Source: Nitrospira sp. CG24D
GTDB taxonomy: Bacteria; Nitrospirota; Nitrospiria; Nitrospirales; Nitrospiraceae
Assembly: GCA_002869855.2 (NCBI GenBank)
Contig: NEWQ02000009.1
Coordinates: forward strand, 65,991-117,139
Length of the DNA: 51,149 bases
Reading direction: 5' to 3'
The notes beneath the pieces were generated by a model that worked only from the letters and a program-made list of their open reading frames with translations, was not told where the DNA came from and did no database searches. Of the stretch, positions 17,136 through 25,568 are shown piece after piece; within the stretch, counting starts at the first letter, position 1, and each line of letters opens with the position of its first letter. Both the position numbers and the translations under genes were made by a program.

Positions 17136-17960
17136 ATGAATCTTCCCTTTTTGCCGAACCACGATGAGTCGAGTTTCTTCGATTTTATCTCCAAGCAATA
17201 TCCCGGACTGACGCTGGGAGGAAACAGCGGCGGTGTGTTCCCCGGTACCCAGGAATCATCACGAGGGGGCGGCGCTTTGACGGTTCCGCAGGCCACGACG
17301 GTGCTGGCCATTAAGTTTCAGCAGGGCGTGGTGATTGCCGGTGATCGCCGGGCGACGGAGGGATTTCAAATCGCCGACCGCCGGATCGAGAAAGTATTCA
17401 AGATCGATGAACATTCGGCCATGGCTATCGCCGGTGCAGCCGGGCCCTGCATCGAGATGGCAAAACTGTTTCAGACCGAGTTAGAGCATTACGAAAAGTT
17501 GGAGGGGATGTCGCTGTCATGCGAAGGGAAGGCCAATAAGCTCGGCCAGATGGTGAAGGCGAATTTGCCCATGGTGTTTCAAGGACTCGTCGTGATGCCG
17601 CTTTACGTAGGCTATGATCTCAAGCGAGGTGAAGGGCGCATCTTCAAATATGATATCACCGGCGGACGGTATGAAGAGTCGGATTATCATGCGATCGGGT
17701 CAGGCGGAAAAGACGCGCGGAACACCATGCGCGAACATTTTCAGCGCCAACTTCCGGAAGCAGAGGCCCTCAAGCTCGCGCTGATGTCGCTCTACAATGC
17801 CGCCGACGATGATGTGGGGACCGGTGGTCCCGATCTGGTGCGGGGGATTTATCCGACCGCCAAGTTTGTGACCTCGCAGGGGATCACGGATGTGCCGAAC
17901 GACAAGATCCGCGCAGTCTATGACGTGTTGTTAGCCGCCCGTCGCTCGAAGGAGACGTAA
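17136..17960 (+). CDS. prcB: Proteasome beta subunit PrcB
   Basis: Catalytic subunit of the 20S core. The 274-residue precursor has a 53-residue propeptide that is cut before Thr54, giving the N-terminal nucleophile start TTVLAIKF. Conserved features follow: VVIAGDRRATEG with the active-site Asp/Arg region, a Lys (KVFKIDEH), and the glycine-rich GSGGKDARNTM segment. The ELEHYEKLEG segment is typical of the bacterial PrcB family. ATG at 17136; a purine-rich GGGAG lies 18 nt upstream, so ribosome binding is weak or coupled to dop. Three nt separate it from prcA. Confidence 0.96.
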   Translation: MNLPFLPNHDESSFFDFISKQYPGLTLGGNSGGVFPGTQESSRGGGALTVPQATTVLAIKFQQGVVIAGDRRATEGFQIADRRIEKVFKIDEHSAMAIAGAAGPCIEMAKLFQTELEHYEKLEGMSLSCEGKANKLGQMVKANLPMVFQGLVVMPLYVGYDLKRGEGRIFKYDITGGRYEESDYHAIGSGGKDARNTMREHFQRQLPEAEALKLALMSLYNAADDDVGTGGPDLVRGIYPTAKFVTSQGITDVPNDKIRAVYDVLLAARRSKET

Positions 17961-17962
17961 CG

Positions 17963-18649
17963 ATGCCGATGCCCTACTACGTGTCTCCCGAGCAGATGAT
18001 GCAGGACAAGGCGGAGTATGCCAAAAAGGGCATCGCCAAGGGTCGTTCAAGCATTGCCATGGAATATGCGGACGGGGTGTTGTTCACCGCGGATAATCCC
18101 AGCGCGTCGCTCCATAAAATTTCCGAAGTGTATGACTGTATCGCGTTTGCCGGGGCCGGGAAGTACAGCGAGTTTGAGAATCTCCGAAAGGCCGGCATCC
18201 GCCATGCCGATCTGAAGGGATTCATGTACAGCCGGGAAGATGTCACGGCTCGCTCGCTGGCCAACGGTTATTCGCAAAGTCTCGGTACCATCTTCAGCCA
18301 AGAAATGAAGCCGCTTGAAGTGGAGATTCTCGTGGTCCAGGTGGGGCTGAACAGTCATGCGAATGAAATTTATCGCATTTCATTCGACGGCAGCATCATC
18401 GATGAAAAGACTGTCGCCGTCATCGGCGGCCGGTCGGAGGCGGTGTTGGCGGCGATGAAGGACAAGGTGACCGGTCCTCCTCCGACTCTCAAAGCCGCGC
18501 TGAGTTTCTGCGTGTCTGCCCTGGAACAGACGGCCAATCAGAAGCTCAACCCTGAAGGATTGGAAGTGGCCGTGCTCGAACGGGCGCGCACCGGCCGCAA
18601 GTTCAGGCGGCTCACGCCGGGTGAAGTTCAGCAACTCCTGACGGCCTGA
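17963..18649 (+). CDS. prcA: Proteasome alpha subunit PrcA
   Basis: Non-catalytic ring subunit that forms the gated entry of the 20S proteasome. The 228-residue product opens with the alpha-type N-terminus (PYYVSPEQMMQDKAEYAKKGIAKGRSS), whose residues form the gate and the H0 helix. The body carries FTADNPSASLHKISEVYD and GYSQSLGTIF. There is no N-terminal propeptide or Thr nucleophile, as expected. ATG 17963 directly follows the prcB stop with AAGGAGA inside the prcB end (about 17949-17955), so the two subunits are translated together. Confidence 0.95.
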   Translation: MPMPYYVSPEQMMQDKAEYAKKGIAKGRSSIAMEYADGVLFTADNPSASLHKISEVYDCIAFAGAGKYSEFENLRKAGIRHADLKGFMYSREDVTARSLANGYSQSLGTIFSQEMKPLEVEILVVQVGLNSHANEIYRISFDGSIIDEKTVAVIGGRSEAVLAAMKDKVTGPPPTLKAALSFCVSALEQTANQKLNPEGLEVAVLERARTGRKFRRLTPGEVQQLLTA

Positions 18650-18720
18650 CGCGGTCGTGCGGTCTGTCCGTGCGGAAGTTGAAGCTCGCTCTATGGCCGT
18701 GTATTGTGTTGTAATCTTCC

Positions 18721-20115
18721 ATGCTATCCTCCGGTTCTATAAAGCAGCGGATTTTCGGCCTGGAAAACGAGTACGGCCTGATCTTCTCGCCGAACGGACG
18801 CATCTATCTGCCGATGGAAAAAGTCCTCGGCTACATCTTTGAAGGTCTGATCCCCAACAGCTGGCCCTCCAACGCATTCCTCGTCAACGGCGCCCGGTTC
18901 TATCAAGACACCGGCTGTCATCCCGAATACTCCACGCCCGAGTGCGACAATATTCTCGATCTCGTCATTCACGATAAAGCCGGGGAGCGGTTGCTGGAGG
19001 CCTGTCTTCCCGCGGCAGAAGAACGGCTGCGGGAAGAGGGCCTGTCCGGGGAGATCTACATCTTCAAGAACAACACGGATTCACTCGGGAACACCTACGG
19101 CTGTCATGAAAACTTTTTGATGCGGCGCGACGTGGATTTCTGGAAGGTCACGGAGCAGCTGATTCCCTTCTTCGTTACCCGGCAGATCTATGGTGGGGCG
19201 GGGAAGGTGCTGAAGGTGTCCGGTAAGCCGCAATATTTCATTTCTCAGCGCGCGCAGCATATTCACGAGAAAACGTCTTCCTCTACGACCTCGTCCCGCA
19301 GCATCATCAATACTCGCGATGAGCCGCACGCCGATGCGGAGCGCTACCGTCGGCTGCATATTATCGTCGGGGACTCCAATATGTCGGAGTTTGTCACCTA
19401 TGTGAAGGTGGGCACGGCCGCGTTGGTGCTGTCGATGATCGAAGACGGATACGCCGTGCAGGGGATGGAGTTGGAAGATCCGGTCAAGGCGATTCGGGAG
19501 ATCTCACGCGACCCGACCTTGAAGAAGAAGGTGAAGCTGGATGACGGACGCCAGATGACTGCCATCGAAATCCAACGGGTCTATCTCGATCGCGCGCAGC
19601 AGTATTTGGCGCAGCAGCAACACGATCCTGTCCATGACGATGTGTTTCACAAATGGGCGACGTTGCTGGACCGGTTGGAAGACGATCCGATGCAATTGGT
19701 CCATCAGGTGGACTGGGTGACCAAGAAGCATCTCATTCAGTCGTATGTCGATAAAAAAGGCTGTGGTTGGGACGATCCCCGCGTGTATCTGCTGGATTTG
19801 CAATTCCATGATGTGAAACGAACACGAGGATTATATTACCTCATGGAGTCCAAGGGGCTCATCGAGCGGGTCGTGGAAGAAGAGGCGGTGCAGCGGGCGA
19901 TGTCGACGCCGCCGCAAACCACGAGAGCCAAGGTGCGGGGGGACTTCATCCGGTTTGCCAGGGCCAAGAACCGGTCGTATACCGTTGACTGGACCTATCT
20001 CAAATTAAACGGGTATTGGGAAGAGACGATCTTATGTATGGATCCGTTTAGCGCCACGAATCGTCGGGTCGAAGAATTAGTCTCACAAGTATCAGGAACG
20101 AGGTTCTCTCGATGA
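18721..20115 (+). CDS. pafA: Pup--protein ligase PafA
   Basis: Glutamine-synthetase-fold ligase that joins the C-terminal glutamate of the tag to substrate lysines. The 464-residue product has the PafA signature FGLENEYGL near the N-terminus, then CHPEYSTPECD, KNNTDSLGNTYGCHENFL, FFVTRQIYGGAGKV and NTRDEPHADAERYRRLH. It lacks the Dop loop, so the locus holds one copy of each paralogue. ATG 18721 lies 71 nt after prcA. The stop overlaps the downstream M23 peptidase gene (ATGA). Confidence 0.95.
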   Translation: MLSSGSIKQRIFGLENEYGLIFSPNGRIYLPMEKVLGYIFEGLIPNSWPSNAFLVNGARFYQDTGCHPEYSTPECDNILDLVIHDKAGERLLEACLPAAEERLREEGLSGEIYIFKNNTDSLGNTYGCHENFLMRRDVDFWKVTEQLIPFFVTRQIYGGAGKVLKVSGKPQYFISQRAQHIHEKTSSSTTSSRSIINTRDEPHADAERYRRLHIIVGDSNMSEFVTYVKVGTAALVLSMIEDGYAVQGMELEDPVKAIREISRDPTLKKKVKLDDGRQMTAIEIQRVYLDRAQQYLAQQQHDPVHDDVFHKWATLLDRLEDDPMQLVHQVDWVTKKHLIQSYVDKKGCGWDDPRVYLLDLQFHDVKRTRGLYYLMESKGLIERVVEEEAVQRAMSTPPQTTRAKVRGDFIRFARAKNRSYTVDWTYLKLNGYWEETILCMDPFSATNRRVEELVSQVSGTRFSR

Positions 20116-21107
20116 ATGCCATGATTCAAGCCGTCCAACAGCGCGCTTCGCAATTCGATCGCATGATTCTCACGGCGATTGTTTTGGTCGCAAGTATTTT
20201 CCCGATCGAACTGGTTCCGGGTTCGATGCCGTCGCCGAAGGGGGCGGATGGACAATACAGCGGAAAACAGGGACAGATAGTGCTGGTCAAAGTGCCGGGT
20301 GAGGATCCCCAGGCAGAAGTCCGGGGAACGTTCATGGGACGCACCCTGTCGTTCTTTCCAGACCCGCGAAGCGGCGAAGCTCCCGGCTATGTTGGATTGC
20401 TGGGCCTCGACATGCAGGATGAGCCCGGCACGCATGAATTGGCGGTGGACATCAAGACCGGTGACCAGACCAAGCATGTCAGCATGAACGTACTGGTCGT
20501 TAAAGAGAAGTTTCGAGTCGAGCACTTGAAGCTGCCGAAAGAGAAGGTCGATTTGGACGAGAAAGCGCTGGCCCGATGGAAAGCCGAACAAGAACAGGTG
20601 AAAACGGCGCTGGCTGATGATTCACGCTTGAAGCTCTGGCAGGGTGGTTTTCTGGAACCGGTCGGTGGCAAACGCACGGGGATTTTCGGCAGCGTGAGAA
20701 TCATGAACGGCCAGGCCAGGAATCCCCACAATGGGGAAGACGTCGGCGCTCCCATGGGGACCGACGTGCTTGCCACAAACGACGGAGTGGTGCGGTTGAC
20801 CGTCGATCACATTTTTTCTGGCAAAGGCGTCTATGTGGATCATGGACTAGGTTTCTACTCCATGTATTTCCATCTCTCGGAGGTGTCGGTCAAAGAGGGA
20901 GATCAGGTGAAAGCCGGGCAGGTAGTCGGCAAAGTTGGCGCGACCGGCCGGGCGACCGGTCCGCATTTGCACTGGGGTGTGAAGCTCAACGGGGCTCGCG
21001 TCAATCCCTATGCCTTGCTCGATCTGCCGTTCAAGGGAGCCATTCAGTCGGCCGTCCCTGCGACGGTGACGGAGCCGACATCCGGCGTGGGTTCACCGGC
21101 TCCATAG
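20112..21107 (+). CDS. M23 family (LytM) metallopeptidase, exported
   Basis: 331-residue protein with an N-terminal hydrophobic segment (about 18-38, probable signal anchor), a beta-rich domain (about 50-135), a short helical linker, and an M23 peptidase domain (about 185-310). The zinc ligands are all present: H206 and D210 (PHNGED), and H285 with H287 (GPHLHWGV), plus the MYFHLSEV histidine. It is therefore probably an active peptidoglycan endopeptidase, unlike the EnvC-like protein at 8754. It overlaps pafA by 4 nt (ATGA), an unexpected coupling of a periplasmic cell-wall enzyme to the proteasome operon. Confidence 0.93.
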   Translation: MNAMIQAVQQRASQFDRMILTAIVLVASIFPIELVPGSMPSPKGADGQYSGKQGQIVLVKVPGEDPQAEVRGTFMGRTLSFFPDPRSGEAPGYVGLLGLDMQDEPGTHELAVDIKTGDQTKHVSMNVLVVKEKFRVEHLKLPKEKVDLDEKALARWKAEQEQVKTALADDSRLKLWQGGFLEPVGGKRTGIFGSVRIMNGQARNPHNGEDVGAPMGTDVLATNDGVVRLTVDHIFSGKGVYVDHGLGFYSMYFHLSEVSVKEGDQVKAGQVVGKVGATGRATGPHLHWGVKLNGARVNPYALLDLPFKGAIQSAVPATVTEPTSGVGSPAP

Positions 21108-21163
21108 CAGTTTTGTCGCTTCGACAGTGTTTCTGCCGCAGTCTGACTGAGTATCTTCAAACA

Positions 21164-21529
21164 TTAATTCGGCGAGATTCCTAATCCCCCGAGCAGCGGC
21201 ATGAGCGCTGCTTCACCCGGGCCCTGGCCGTTCTTCATGGCATCGCTGATTTCATCAAGGAGCTGGCCTGCCTGAGGATTCAGGTTCTTGAGTTTCTCTC
21301 CCAGATGTCCTGACATCATGCCTTGTTGAACCTCTGCCTCTGAAAGCTTGCCTTCTTTGATGCCTTGCTGCAGGTGTTGGGCAAGGGCCTGAACTTTCGC
21401 GAAGAGGTCGGGAGGCATGTTGTTCAGAATCTTTGCGGCCTCTCCCGTCCCCACTTGAGCGGAGCAGGGGAATGCGAGCAACACAATTACTCCCCAGACT
21501 ATGAGATAGGTTCTGAAATAGATCAGCAT
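21164..21529 (-). CDS. Small exported protein of unknown function
   Basis: I do not recognise the family. From ATG 21529, with a strong AAGGAGGA just upstream, the product is 121 residues: a signal peptide (LIYFRTYLIVWGVIVLLAFPCSAQ) and a short helical, glutamine/lysine-rich mature part ending in a glycine-rich LLGGLGISPN. The helical part (LFAKVQALAQHLQQGIKEGKLSEAEVQQGMM) could form a small bundle. Convergent with the M23 gene (56-nt gap, no clear terminator) and divergent from the gene at 21742. Confidence 0.75.
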   Translation of the reverse strand: MLIYFRTYLIVWGVIVLLAFPCSAQVGTGEAAKILNNMPPDLFAKVQALAQHLQQGIKEGKLSEAEVQQGMMSGHLGEKLKNLNPQAGQLLDEISDAMKNGQGPGEAALMPLLGGLGISPN

Positions 21530-21741
21530 GGTTCCTCCTTCAGTCTGTCTGTCAGGCGAAGGCCGTTCGGCATTGCAGTTATTATCCTCACCGGCCAGGC
21601 CGCGGGACAGAAAAATCACAAAACAGGATGGCACGTGATAGGCAGGCCAAGGCAGAAGGAAACGGGATTCTCCTAGGTGCCGACGTGCACCGGTGGTAGT
21701 GTCAGGAAAGTACGTAGATTGAGGGTGAGGAGGAGAAGATA

Positions 21742-22509
21742 GTGCAAGGCGTAGAGATACCCAATATTACGATATATTTGGTGGGCATACTTGCGCTCTT
21801 GGTCATTTGGCAATACTACCAGATGCAAATAATGGCTGGGCGAATCCTGGCGGTCGATATCTTCGACCGATCGGGGATTCGGATGTACTTCTTTGTGACG
21901 GCCGACGATGATCATATCTGTGAAGTCTGTTCGGAGGCGAACGGACGGGTGTTTTCCTCATCGCAAGTTGCGAAGCGGTCATTCTCCCCGCTGGGCGGAA
22001 AGTGTAAGCGGGCGGTTCCCTGTGCCAGTGTGCTCGTCGGACTGTATGGAGGGTGGCTCGAAGCCCGAGGCGTGTTGGAGCGATTGCGGGCAAGTCTCAG
22101 AAGCGGGAAAATTGTCCAACTGTCGCCCGAAGAAATGCGCGCCTTGGTGAATGGACAGTGGGAACGCAGCATCAGCGCGGATACGGACCGCCTGGGAATC
22201 CACATCATTGAAGCGATGTGTTATGAAAAAGTGAATCCGGATGTCGCGATATCGGGCTATCGCTTTGTCGTCGACCAGGCCAAGGAAATTCGACACCTGA
22301 TGTTATTGGTGCCGGCCTATCTTCGGCTCACCCAGCTATTGATCAGATCAGGGGAAGCAGCTGAAGCTCTTGAACTGGTCGAGCGGTTTGAGATGCGATT
22401 CCCGGCTAACAGACGGGGGCCTCATTTTCCCTCCGATGAGCAGCGCGAGATGATGCGTACCAAGAAGACGCAGTTGCTGAAGGGCCTGCCGCTGAAGATA
22501 CCTGCCTAA
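21742..22509 (+). CDS. Membrane-anchored protein of unknown function with CxxC motif
   Basis: I do not recognise this 255-residue protein. A single N-terminal transmembrane segment (ITIYLVGILALLVIWQYY) leads into a soluble domain with CEVCSEANGRVF and two further cysteines (GKCKRAVPC), a possible four-Cys metal site. The rest is helical, with a C-terminal TPR-like region (about 170-235: PAYLRLTQLLIRSGEAAEALELVERFEMRFP). GTG 21742 has a strong GAGGAGGAG 6 nt upstream. It is convergent with the HD-domain gene. Nothing in the neighbours gives a pathway. Confidence 0.78.
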   Translation: MQGVEIPNITIYLVGILALLVIWQYYQMQIMAGRILAVDIFDRSGIRMYFFVTADDDHICEVCSEANGRVFSSSQVAKRSFSPLGGKCKRAVPCASVLVGLYGGWLEARGVLERLRASLRSGKIVQLSPEEMRALVNGQWERSISADTDRLGIHIIEAMCYEKVNPDVAISGYRFVVDQAKEIRHLMLLVPAYLRLTQLLIRSGEAAEALELVERFEMRFPANRRGPHFPSDEQREMMRTKKTQLLKGLPLKIPA

Positions 22510-22584
22510 ACAATCCATCTGCGCACTCCGACCTTGAGGCCGATAGGGAGCGCTTGTCCAACGCTCGAGATACGGGAACGCCGA

Positions 22585-24006
22585 CTAGTAGTTCGATTCG
22601 AGGCTGGAAGGAGTCTTGTTGAGGACGGTGGCTGTGGCGCGCGACAGGGCCGCGTCATGGCGATGGTCTAGCCCGTAGACTCTGAACTGAATCAGGCGGG
22701 TCGGAAGCAAATCGAGAAATTCTTCCAGCGGTTCGGCGGAGACCTGTCTGGTCCCGGGGTCATAGACATAGAGTGGATTCCCGCGGCGATCTTTCGGATC
22801 CGGCCTGGGGTCGAGCGGGGCCATGTCGACACGAAACTCAACTTTCCTCAGTTCCTTTGGAAGCTCTTTGACAATTTGCAGCGCGAAATGCTCGTGGCCC
22901 GGGAATGCCATGCCCCGCTCCTGCCCCTTCTCCTTTAACGCCGTACTATAGGCCATCTTCCATTTCACATCGCGGTCAAGAATGCGTGCCCATTCCTGGC
23001 CGAGGTGGCGGCGCACTTTCTGGCGGGACGTTGTCCACTGGCGGACCTCCTCTAAGAGTGACCAGTCGGTGAGTCTCAGATAGTCTTCCATTTTTTTGCG
23101 GGGATCGTTCGGGAAGAGCAGTTTCATGGTGTCCCCGAAAATATCCCGCAGGTGGATGTCGATAGCTCTCGTCGTGCGGTGAAAATACACGTTGGAGTAG
23201 AGGTACATCCTGGTGTTCAGGAACATTTGCAAGGCCGGAAGTCCGGTCTTGTGGATGGTGAACCCTTTGTCGGTGATGATGGTGTAGTGGATCAGACGAG
23301 TCAGATCGACAGGACCCACCGCCACGCCGCACATGTACGAGTCGCGGAGCACATAGTCGAGGTTGTCTCCGGTATAGCTGCCGGAGATGACCGGTTGCAG
23401 CATGTCGAGCCAACGCGGGATCTTGGAATTGTCCTTCCCCTTTTCTTTCAGAATCAGATGGGCGATCTGATCGGGATTCAGTTCCTCGCCTTTGTCGAAA
23501 GGGCCTGACGGGCTGCGCCGGATTTTCCGGATAATGGCGCCGAGATGTTCGCGGACAATGATCTGCCCCAGCTTTTCGTGGGTGAGGTGAAAGCCATGGA
23601 GATAATTGTCGTCGAAAAAGTGGCAAAAGGGGCCGTGACCGATGTCATGGACCAAGGCAGTCACCCGCAGGAGTTCTTCGACATAGTTGGCCGACGGGAC
23701 GTCCTTCACGACCTTCTTGAGATAGGGATAGAGGTGCCGGGCGAATCGGCCGGCAACGTGCATCGTGCCGAGTGAATGGACGAAACGGGTGTGTTCAGCC
23801 GAGGGGTAGACCCAGCGCGCGCTCTGGAGTTGATAAATATAGCGAAGGCGCTGGACCCAGGGCGAATCGATCAGGTCCTTTTCCGTGCGTTCATGCGGAT
23901 CGGGAGTCGCGTAGGGGACGGTGAACGACACATACTTGTGGATCGGATCGGCGATGAGGGCGGAGCCGTCATAGGGGGCATTGATGGGTTCGTCAACTTG
24001 TTGCAT
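22585..24006 (-). CDS. HD-domain phosphohydrolase (COG1078, dNTPase-like)
   Basis: 473-residue member of the SAMHD1-like HD family. Metal ligands are visible in HTRFVHSLGTMHVA (H74) and in ALVHDIGHGPFCH (H120-D121), followed by the later Asp in SGSYTGDNLDYVLRDS. Known relatives hydrolyse dNTPs or other nucleotides; the substrate here is unknown. It is the last gene of the minus-strand run galU-lon-thiL-DUF2062-HD, 14 nt after the DUF2062 gene. No Shine-Dalgarno sequence is visible, suggesting coupling. Confidence 0.92.
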   Translation of the reverse strand: MQQVDEPINAPYDGSALIADPIHKYVSFTVPYATPDPHERTEKDLIDSPWVQRLRYIYQLQSARWVYPSAEHTRFVHSLGTMHVAGRFARHLYPYLKKVVKDVPSANYVEELLRVTALVHDIGHGPFCHFFDDNYLHGFHLTHEKLGQIIVREHLGAIIRKIRRSPSGPFDKGEELNPDQIAHLILKEKGKDNSKIPRWLDMLQPVISGSYTGDNLDYVLRDSYMCGVAVGPVDLTRLIHYTIITDKGFTIHKTGLPALQMFLNTRMYLYSNVYFHRTTRAIDIHLRDIFGDTMKLLFPNDPRKKMEDYLRLTDWSLLEEVRQWTTSRQKVRRHLGQEWARILDRDVKWKMAYSTALKEKGQERGMAFPGHEHFALQIVKELPKELRKVEFRVDMAPLDPRPDPKDRRGNPLYVYDPGTRQVSAEPLEEFLDLLPTRLIQFRVYGLDHRHDAALSRATATVLNKTPSSLESNY

Positions 24007-24020
24007 AACAGAACTGCATC

Positions 24021-24494
24021 TTAGCCCAGCTGATCATGGGGCGGCAATGGTGAAGGGGGAGGCGTGGGTTGACGATGCTTACTAATCAGGTACAGGGCGA
24101 CGGGGTAGGCAAGAGCTGTGGCGGCCACGCTCAAGACTGTTCCGCCCAGCAGAAACGGGATGGCGTAGGGCAAGACCTGCTCGTAGATTCCCGAGAAGCT
24201 CAGGTCATGCCAATCGAATGAAGGTGTTTCCGCTCGTCCGAGAAGGAGGGCGCCGGTCCAATACGTGGCACCCAGAATTGGAATAAGGGTCCAGGGATTG
24301 TTGATAAAGTTCCCGGCCATAACCGCAATAAAGTTCAAGCGGAAGCCCCATGTGCATCCGATTGCGAGAAGCGTATGAAATCCATAGAACGGGCAGAACG
24401 CGATGGCTGTGCCGATTGCAAATGCTGTCGCGGTTCTTTTGGGGGACTCCTGCAGATGTAACACTTGTTTAAGATGTGCTCGAAATGATGCCAT
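24021..24494 (-). CDS. DUF2062 domain membrane protein
   Basis: 157-residue protein with the DUF2062 pattern: SPKRTATAFAIGTAIAFCPFYGFHTLLAI, then AGNFINNPWTLIPI. There are three to four hydrophobic segments, including a C-terminal helix (about 110-140), and a proline-rich end (PTPPPSPLPP). The function of the family is not established; some members are fused to glycosyltransferases. Reverse-strand GAGGAG lies about 10 nt before ATG 24494. Between thiL and the HD gene in a tight operon. Confidence 0.88.
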   Translation of the reverse strand: MASFRAHLKQVLHLQESPKRTATAFAIGTAIAFCPFYGFHTLLAIGCTWGFRLNFIAVMAGNFINNPWTLIPILGATYWTGALLLGRAETPSFDWHDLSFSGIYEQVLPYAIPFLLGGTVLSVAATALAYPVALYLISKHRQPTPPPSPLPPHDQLG

Positions 24495-24510
24495 GGGGAT
24501 TGACTGCTCC

Positions 24511-25557
24511 TCAGCTCGGGGTCCGAAAATGCTCGTAGCTCATTACGGGTAGTGGTTTCCTTCGGCCGTTTCCCAATCGACGATGAATGCCCAACGGCGC
24601 AGCGCAAATGTGCCCAATCCTGGTCAAGGAAAAATTATGCTGGCTAGCGGTACGCTCAAGTCTGGCCCGATGAATTTCAGGAACTGTGAACAGCAGTTCA
24701 TAATCTTCACCGCCGGCCAGGGCAAGCACGACAGGATCTTGCTTGGTTGAGGTTCCATAGGCCTGGCAGGCAGGGGAAAGCGGAAGGCAAGAGACGTCAA
24801 TCTCGGCCCCTACATGACTGGCATTGCAGATATGCCGCAAGTCGCCGGACAAGCCATCTGAGACATCGATGGCCGAGGTGACGACGCCCGTCTGATTGAG
24901 CCACTGTCCCTCCCGCACGCGAGCGGTCGGACGCAGATGTCGGTTGATCAGGAACTTCTGGTCCGCAGGGCGGAGGCGAGAGGTTCCCGTGCCTTGTGCG
25001 TGTGAGTTCGAGAGGAGCTGAAGCCCGGCGAGGGAGTCTCCGAGTGTCCCGGTGACGTAGAGACTATCCCCGATTCGTGCCCCTTTTCGCAGCAAGACTT
25101 TCTTTCTCTCCGTCGTGCCAAGCAGCGTAATGCTGAGGAAGAGTCCATGTTGCGATGCCGAGGTATCGCCCCCAACCAACCGGACGTTGTATGGCCGACA
25201 GGCCGTCATGAGTCCATCGTACAGTGCAAGGATGTCGGTTGTTCGGAGGGAACTTGGAATTGCGATGGAGACCAATAGGAACCGCGGGGAGGCTCCCATA
25301 GCGGCGACATCGCTCAGGTTAGCCATGGCGGCCTTATAGCCGATCGCGCTGAGTGAGGCCGTGGCTAAGTCGAAATGGATTCCTTCCGTCAATAGGTCAG
25401 TCGTGAGGATGACCCAATCGGCCGCGGCGATCGAAACGACGGCCGCATCGTCTCCGATACCTGTGATTACGGACGGACTCCTCCGTTCATGCCGGTGTTG
25501 GAGTTGCCGGATGAGCGGAAATTCCTGGATGGGCTGTGTGGCCTTCCGGCGGGCCAT
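24511..25557 (-). CDS. thiL: Thiamine-monophosphate kinase
   Basis: ATP-dependent kinase that makes thiamine diphosphate, the last step of the pathway begun by thiS, thiG and thiE at 11953-13723. The product has the N-terminal IQEFPLIRQL, the metal-binding GIGDDAAVV, DLLTEGIHFDL, the nucleotide motif VGGDTSAS and AIDVSDGLSGDLRHI, all typical of ThiL (PurM/HypE superfamily). I used ATG 25557 (348 residues); a TTG at 25566 would add three. It starts 11 nt after the lon stop. Confidence 0.95.
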   Translation of the reverse strand: MARRKATQPIQEFPLIRQLQHRHERRSPSVITGIGDDAAVVSIAAADWVILTTDLLTEGIHFDLATASLSAIGYKAAMANLSDVAAMGASPRFLLVSIAIPSSLRTTDILALYDGLMTACRPYNVRLVGGDTSASQHGLFLSITLLGTTERKKVLLRKGARIGDSLYVTGTLGDSLAGLQLLSNSHAQGTGTSRLRPADQKFLINRHLRPTARVREGQWLNQTGVVTSAIDVSDGLSGDLRHICNASHVGAEIDVSCLPLSPACQAYGTSTKQDPVVLALAGGEDYELLFTVPEIHRARLERTASQHNFSLTRIGHICAAPLGIHRRLGNGRRKPLPVMSYEHFRTPS

Positions 25558-25568
25558 AGGTGCCAACG

